Notes under the pieces: generated by a model | What the model saw: only the letters and a program-made list of their open reading frames with translations | The model's database searches: none | Told to the model about the DNA's origin: nothing | Position numbers and translations under genes: made by a program | NCBI RefSeq assembly: GCF_029873635.1 | Contig: NC_080426.1 | Coordinates: 49,676,093 to 49,740,092, forward strand | Direction: 5' to 3' | Origin: Malania oleifera | Lineage: Eukaryota; Streptophyta; Magnoliopsida; Santalales; Ximeniaceae | Length of the DNA: 64,000 bases | Shown: in pieces, positions 58,791-64,000 of the stretch | How the letters are laid out: each line of letters starts with the position of its first letter | How positions within the stretch are numbered: the stretch's first letter is position 1

Positions 58791-59802
58791 TTTTCATGAT
58801 ACACCTATATATGTGAAATGATATGATTGATGTGAAAATAAATGATATGAGATATCTATGTATCACAGTTTTAGTATATATTATATGATATCAGAACCTA
58901 GTTGGCTTGGTTTAGGCTAGCACTTGCACAGTACCGTTGCTATGTATCCATGGTCTTCGTGATCATGATATCTGTGTTAACGCCGCTGTACGGAGTGGTG
59001 TGAGATTTGATGGTCGATGTGGTTATTTTCAAGAAGTGTGCTGTTATCGCCCCTAGTGTATGGACCGTCTGGGTAGACCCATCGGACCTACAGACTAAAC
59101 TATTGACTTGGCAGTGGTCGGCTAACCATTGTCAGGTCCCGCCTTCGGGCCACACAACCCAGTCATATGGGGGTAATACATGACAACAGCCAGCTAACCT
59201 ACCAGGATTGTTTTATGATATTATTATTATGATATGAGATGAGATATGTTTATGAAATGCAATATGTTCTGCCATGTTTTGATGTACTTTTATTTTTCAA
59301 GATTTGATAAACAGTATTGAATATGTTATGTATAGTATATGTAGAACACAGAATACTCATGTTGCCACACAACTTAGTTTATTTCCCTTACTGAGAGGTG
59401 TCTCACCCCTAAATTTCATTAACTTTTCAGGAGTTGCAGATAGGAGAGCGGAAAAAACCCCGCTGACATAGTGTGGATTATCAGCCCTTTTTGGAAGGGT
59501 AAGTTTTTGGTAGGGAGAGTTGGGTTTATGTGGGAATTGTCCCTAGATTCCATTTTTGGACTGTATATACGGAGAGATAGTGATTGTAGTACTCTGGTAT
59601 GTTGTATTGCACATTATGATGAGATGTATATGATTTTATACTTTCTGCTGCGTAGGCTTCTGCTGTATGTTCTGATGTATCCCTAGGACCCACGGGTCCA
59701 GGTGTATTATGACCTGCTGAGCTGGAATGTGAAATGTGTGAAGTTGATTTTTATTAAATAAAACCAAAAAAAATGTGAAAATGAGCAGGTCGTGACATCT
59801 AT

Positions 59803-60560
59803 TATCTCATATTTTGGAAAAGTTTTTAACAAAATTTCAATAGCATGCCGACTGTAATGTGAACATTTCTAAAAAAAATTTAAAATTTACCTGAAAAAAG
59901 AGTTTATAATTCACTACCAGTATGCAATACACAAATTTGCATCAGCCATGCAGAAGGCATATTCACAAAAGTATGGCAACTTAACCCAATATTTCACAAG
60001 AGATGCAATAAAATTTCAATAAGAGCAGAAAATCTTTACACAACACTTATATGGTAAACAATACACTAATAAGAAAGGAATATACATTCAAATGGTGAAA
60101 TAAACTCAAATTACAAACAATCAAATGTATCCAACCAACAATATTCACATTTTTCTTGAAATACAACAAAAAAATATATGTAAAAAAAATTTGAAGATAT
60201 AAGGAAGAAACAAACAATTGAGAATATGTTATTTTAAGGCATATTTAATGGGCATATGGAGTTATTAAGTATGTTAAATTGCGTGAACAAAACCTAAATA
60301 TATACAAGTTTGCAAGTATATGATGACAATTGGATTTGGATACATCCAACTAAAATTTCTATTTATAACCAGTTTATTCTCACCCAAGTGTGCCCAGTTT
60401 TTCCAACCACTAGCCAGTAACTCTAATAATTATTACAAACACACAAACTTGTACATGGACCTCAAAATGCATTCTAGTACATGCTTGCTCATAGAACTTA
60501 GTCCCTTAAACGAAATTCAATCACAACAGAATGAAGGAACAATGTTTTCTCGTGATATTT
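59803..60560. other. CACTA 5' region, non-coding
   Basis: Includes a partial third copy of the 428-bp repeat (59815-60005) and AT-rich sequence. Subterminal GTGACG motifs appear from about 60585. Confidence 0.55.
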
Positions 60561-60643
60561 TTCGGCTTTTAGTGGTAAAACTATTAGTGACGAAATTGAA
60601 TTTGTCAGTAATAGTTCGTTACTAAACCAGCTTTTTTGCAGTG

Positions 60644-60919
60644 GGTGTCTCCGTCTGCAAGTGGGAGATTGTTGAGCTGTGCACAGTATGTGGAGACGAC
60701 AGCTTACGTTGAAATGGAGACCTGTAGTAAATGGAGACCAACAACCCTCCACCAACCTTGCCTATCACGGCTGACATTAAGCCACCAACCTTTGAATTTT
60801 ACCCCCATCTCAGGCTATATAAATGTGATGGGTGTTGTGTTGTATTTTTGTGTGGAAGTGTGTGCAGAGAGTGTAGAGCTGTGTGTGCAGAGTAGAGAGC
60901 TGTGTGTGCAGAGAGTGTG

Positions 60920-61012
<93 letters not shown>

Positions 61013-61160
61013 GAGTTGAAGGCAGTAGCCTCCTCCTTCTTGTATTATTCTCCTGGTTATAGTGAATTGGTGTGTGCTTCGTGGACGTAGGTCGATTCGA
61101 CTGAATCATGTAAATCTGGTGTTCTATTTTTGTTATTTATTTTTGTCTGTGTGTGATTGT
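60644..61160 (+). mobile_element. copia 3' end: polypurine tract and 3' LTR
   Basis: Resumes the copia remnant of 46815-47400 after the CACTA TSD. CAAGTGGGAGAT (60658-60669) is a typical copia polypurine tract. The LTR starts TGTTGAGCTG at 60670. A TATA-like CTATATAAAT lies at about 60813, (TG)n at 60921-60940 and (GA)n at 60941-61010. The LTR end is not certain (about 61150). No 5' LTR was found near 46800. Confidence 0.7.
60941..61010 (+). repeat. (GA)n microsatellite
   Basis: About 35 GA units following (TG)n inside the copia LTR. It produces spurious RERERE / SLSLSL frames. Confidence 0.95.
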
Positions 61161-61633
61161 TGCTCCTAGATCCACCCCAATAGAACCCACATCACTAGCG
61201 GCCTATCTCGCTGCCAATTCCAACCCCCACATCGTCGCATCTCCGCCTTCATGTCGTGGCATCTTCTTCACCGGCCACCAGTGCAAGCATGGACCATTGT
61301 CGTCACATTTGCTTCACCGGCGAAGAACCAAAAAACAGGGAGATATTGTAGAAGCAGTGAAAAAGGACCAAACTTTCCTATTCTAAAACATTCCTTTTAA
61401 TTTTTTTTTTTTCACACGGCCCAAATGCCACATGTCAAAATATTATAGGAGAGGCCTAGCTCCACGTGGAGGGGCCGACTCCTCTTATAATTTCCCCTCA
61501 CGAACAGCTGCGGAAAATTAATAAAAATAATTGCAATAAATTAATAAAACTAATTGAAGATAAAACAATATTAATTAGATTTAATATAATTTTTTTGACC
61601 TTTCTCATCATCTCCGGCCAGTCCACCACCATG

Positions 61634-61785
61634 CACATCTTCGTCCCAAGCCAGAGCTTGAAGATGGGGCCGTGGGCGGAAAGATATCAGCAGCAGAGCT
61701 GCGGCACTGCATGGGGATGATCGGTGGCGACCTGCCGGAGGAGAAGGCTGAGGCGGCGGTGAGGTCGGCAGACTCCAACGCGATT
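61634..61785 (+). pseudogene. Calmodulin-like (CML) fragment, extra copy
   Basis: Plus-strand reading contains KISAAELRHCMGMIGGDL, then PEEKAEAAVRSADSN, the same EF-hand region as 62220-62310 but extending further 5' and stopping at the second EF-hand loop. It shows a second, different piece of the same source gene in the element. Confidence 0.7.
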
Positions 61786-62175
61786 CGAACATGTTTTTCA
61801 TGTTCTGTTTAAACTATGTATTTTGTATCATGTTCTTATCAAATCAGTACTTTTAGATTCAAAGCTCAAATGCCATGCTTCGAAGCACAGTAAGGTTTTA
61901 TCAATATAAAATTTAATTATGATAATTATGCAGCTAGAACATCAAACATGAATTATTTGTTGCTTTTAACTTAAATGGGATTTCTGGCTATGCCTGTGCA
62001 TCCCTATGTTGATACTTGCTACCGGTGGCTTATATTGTGTGAGCAGCAAAAAATTACCTGATGCATTACATTTGATGGGTTTTGAAGTTCAAGGATGATG
62101 TGTATTTGCCAACCAATGAACCACATGGATCAATTGAAGCGAGCTTGAGCCGTCAAATATGTAGAAGCAGTTGTC

Positions 62176-62358
62176 TTGTGCATTAAAAAGATTCTGCCAA
62201 AATACAGCATGTGGCACTGCATGGGGATGATCGGCGACGACCTGCCGGAGGAGGAGGCGGAGGCGGCGGTGAGGTCGGCAGACTCCGACAGGGACGTGCT
62301 GTTGGGGTTGGAGGATTTCATTCGACTGATGGAGACAGAGGGGAAGATGAGAGGGTGA
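62176..62358 (+). pseudogene. Calmodulin-like (CML) fragment, right inverted repeat
   Basis: Open frame: KYSMWHCMGMIGDDLPEEEA, then RSADSDRDVLLGLEDFIRLM. Inverted copy of 45938-46130. The EF-hand loop reads DSDRDVLLGLED, with Val where a Gly is usual, which would weaken calcium binding. It is a partial gene, not a functional CML. Confidence 0.75.
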
Positions 62359-62573
62359 GGGATTTGAGATGTTACTGCATACATGAAAGTAGCGATTTTT
62401 TAAAAAATTTGTTCAACTCTCGCGGATGGTCTAGCGAGCGGTCACTCTTTTTTGTTTAAAACTTGATGAGCCATCAGCGGGATTTGGAACGCTTCAAAAT
62501 GAGATAAAAAAGCTCGATTAAATTATTATTTAATATTTTATTAAGTAAAAAAAATTAAAAATAGAAAAAACTC

Positions 62574-64000
62574 AAAGAATAACATGAGCTTTTTTTAGAA
62601 AAAAAAAATTAATCATATTATACGAAATTTTTATTTTTAATCTATTTAATGTAAAGAGAATATAATAAAAATACACTTTTTATTATTTTTCTTTAGCTTT
62701 ACTTCTCTAAAAAAATTATTAATGTTGCATTTAAAAACATAAATTTTGAATTTTGAATTTAGATTTGGGTAAATTTGGACAAAAGTAATACAATTTTATG
62801 AAATTTTTAGTTCACACAAATTCAAATATTCATCTTCCAAAGATAGGGTTAGAGAATCCTACAAATTGAGCATCACTTAATTAACATTTTACTCAAAATT
62901 TAGTAATATAAATAGAAAAATATAGTACAAATTTATTGGGTCTTCTAGAAAATGCAGATATATTATATATTTTTTGTGGACAGCTGAGATTACTACACGT
63001 CATTGATCTACGTAAATAAGTTTGAGCTAGTGGTGTAGCCCCATCTAGCATGTGATGTCAGCATGAGTAGTGCCAAGTAACAAGTGATTTCACTTTCCAA
63101 TTTTTCTAAAAAACCAATATATAATCGTTCATGAGTGGCTACTTGTCGCCATAGATGGGTGATACATGGCACAATCTAACGTAACCTAGTTCTTGCCTCC
63201 TCTCTCTCCTTTGAACCAAGTCAACATGGTTTGATTCGGGTTAGTTGAACCGATTTAACCTAGTTTAGTTGCTTGAATCGCTCCCTCCTATTTTTAATTG
63301 AAAAATAATATATATTTTTTTAATTCGTCAAAAATCTTTAAAAAATTAAAAAAATCACAAAAAATCATGAAACATTCTTTCTCTTTTTGACTCAAAAATT
63401 GGGGAAAATAAAAAAATCTCAAAATAAATAAAAATTATGAAAAATTCTTTAAAATATTTAAAATTTAGAAAAAAAAATTGCTGAGAAATAGAGAAAAATT
63501 TCTAGGAAAATCCTAAGACCCTTCTTGCTTAGTTTTGGTCAAGTTTCAATATTTTTCTATTTGTGGCTTGCTCATGTGTGCTTTTCTTGCTACAAGAATG
63601 TGTGTTTTTCCCTTTTCTTGTATGCATGTGTGTGTGTGTGTACTGCCTCTATGAGGAATGCTCAATAAATTGAGATTATTTGGTCCTCAATCATCTGCTG
63701 AGAGTAGAGATTCTAACATAATCGCCTTGAGTCTTCTCATTAGTGCTTTTAGTAGACTTTCTAAATTTTGGTGCACATTTGGTATGTAAATTTTGCATGA
63801 GTGTTTATATTAATTTCTTGTTTATATATATGTTTAGTTTGTTCGTTCATATGCCTTTTTTTTTTCCTATGTTTGTACCTTGTCGAATAGATAAGGAATT
63901 TTCCTTTGGTCTTGAGGGCTATGTCTTTTTATGCTTTTGAGGACCGGAGGTGAGAGGCCTTTGTTTTATGCAAGTCCTCCCAATAAGCTAAAGGTCAAGT
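62574..64000. other. AT-rich interval to the window end, no gene
   Basis: No coding region recognised. GGTTAGTTGAACCGATTTAA near 63239 and repeated AAAATCATGAAA/AAAAATTATGAAA blocks (63350-63450) may be retroelement remnants. (TG)n at about 63627-63640. Confidence 0.45.

Larger units (their letters stand above)
57497..59797 (+). mobile_element. Solo gypsy LTR (plus), 5-bp TSD TCTAT
   Basis: From TGTAACGACCCGAATTTAGA to GGTCGTGACA, flanked by TCTAT at 57492-57496 and 59798-59802. No internal domain is attached. It holds TCGTCGACGA palindromes (57570-57835), (CT)n (57893-57946), donor-like GTAAGG sites (58087, 58386), acceptor-like CATTTTCAG (58322) and CTTTTCAG (59430), (AT)n (58432-58470) and a minisatellite (58620-58790). 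Same family as 38150-40521. Confidence 0.92.
47404..60643 (-). mobile_element. CACTA (En/Spm) transposon, TSD GGT
   Basis: Left end CACTACAAAAAAT (47404). Right end TTTTTTGCAGTG (60643), the inverted CACTGCAAAAAA. GGT lies on both sides (47401-47403 and 60644-60646), a 3-bp TSD as expected for CACTA elements. Subterminal repeats of the ATTAGTGACGG type are dense at the left end. On the minus strand it carries a Tnp2-type gene (56468-53690) and a Transposase_24-type gene (52600-50830). It is nested in a copia remnant and hosts a solo LTR. Confidence 0.9.
44745..62573. mobile_element. MULE-like element with long inverted repeats holding CML fragments
   Basis: Left end GAGTTTTTTCCATTTTTGAT (44745); right end, reverse complemented, GAGTTTTTTCTATTTTTAAT (62573). 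Inversion continues: TTAATAAAATATTAAATAAT on both sides, the calmodulin-like fragments (45900-46120 versus 62176-62358), TATAAGCCACCGGTAGCAAG (46248 versus the complement near 62030), and the CCCCTCCACGTGGA block (46646 versus 61462). Flanks CAAGAGGAC and AAAGAATAA match at only 5 of 9 positions, so the TSD is unconvincing. Nested copia, CACTA and solo LTR account for about 15 kb. Confidence 0.6.

Noticed and set aside
60810-61109. Ser-Leu repeat frame
   Set aside because: Produced by the (GA)n tract at 60941-61010 in the copia LTR.
44736-62582. CAAGAGGAC / AAAGAATAA as a MULE TSD
   Set aside because: Only 5 of 9 positions match. The element call rests on the inverted repeats instead.

Overview
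This is plant nuclear DNA, probably from a eudicot. The evidence is GT-AG introns, very AT-rich spacers, many microsatellites, plant-type LTR retrotransposons with initiator-tRNA-Met primer sites, hAT, MULE and CACTA transposons, a tRNA-derived SINE, and one intact host gene with plant family structure, a LEA14-like (LEA_2) gene at 43981-44554. Almost everything else is transposable-element sequence, mostly decayed and deeply nested. All boundaries were read by eye from terminal motifs and target-site duplications (TSDs).

Left part (1-18.7 kb): a Ty3/gypsy chromovirus gag-pol fragment on the minus strand (1-2635); a Tat-type gypsy pol fragment (3330-7440, minus) split by a copia-like LTR insertion (5266-6966); a short hAT element (8948-14503) that received a larger hAT with a decayed transposase gene (9555-14200, 8-bp TSD CTCTCAGC); and a 1.8-kb non-autonomous MULE-like element (14978-16772, 9-bp TSD CACCTCCCC).

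Middle (18.7-43.7 kb): a gypsy element reduced to gag between long related LTRs (19434-26206), then a nest. The fragment of one MULE (26208-26765 plus probably 42214-43703) is split by a Ty1/copia element (26766-42208). That element is split by an 11.4-kb MULE (30109-41549, 10-bp TSD CAAATACCTC), which itself contains a 2.37-kb solo gypsy LTR (38150-40521, TSD CTAAC). The copia element carries a laccase gene fragment next to its primer site. The MULE encodes a broken transposase followed in the same orientation by a plant mobile domain (PMD) reading frame.

Right part (43.7-64 kb): the LEA14-like gene, with an ABRE/G-box and TATA box, lies in about 1 kb between two MULE-type termini. A second nest follows. 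A MULE-like element with long inverted repeats holding calmodulin-like gene fragments (44745-62573) contains copia remnants, which are split by a 13.2-kb CACTA element (47404-60643, TSD GGT). The CACTA carries decayed Tnp2 and Transposase_24 genes and a second solo LTR of the same gypsy family (57497-59797, TSD TCTAT). Both nests therefore end in the same LTR family.

The least ordinary structures are: arrays of a 27-nt near-palindrome (AATCTCGC...GCGAGATT) beside ACGTG-type boxes in the inverted repeats of two different MULEs; arrays of the CpG-dense palindrome TCGTCGACGA in the gypsy LTRs; conserved splice-site-like signals inside those LTRs; and minisatellites of differing unit at one LTR position.
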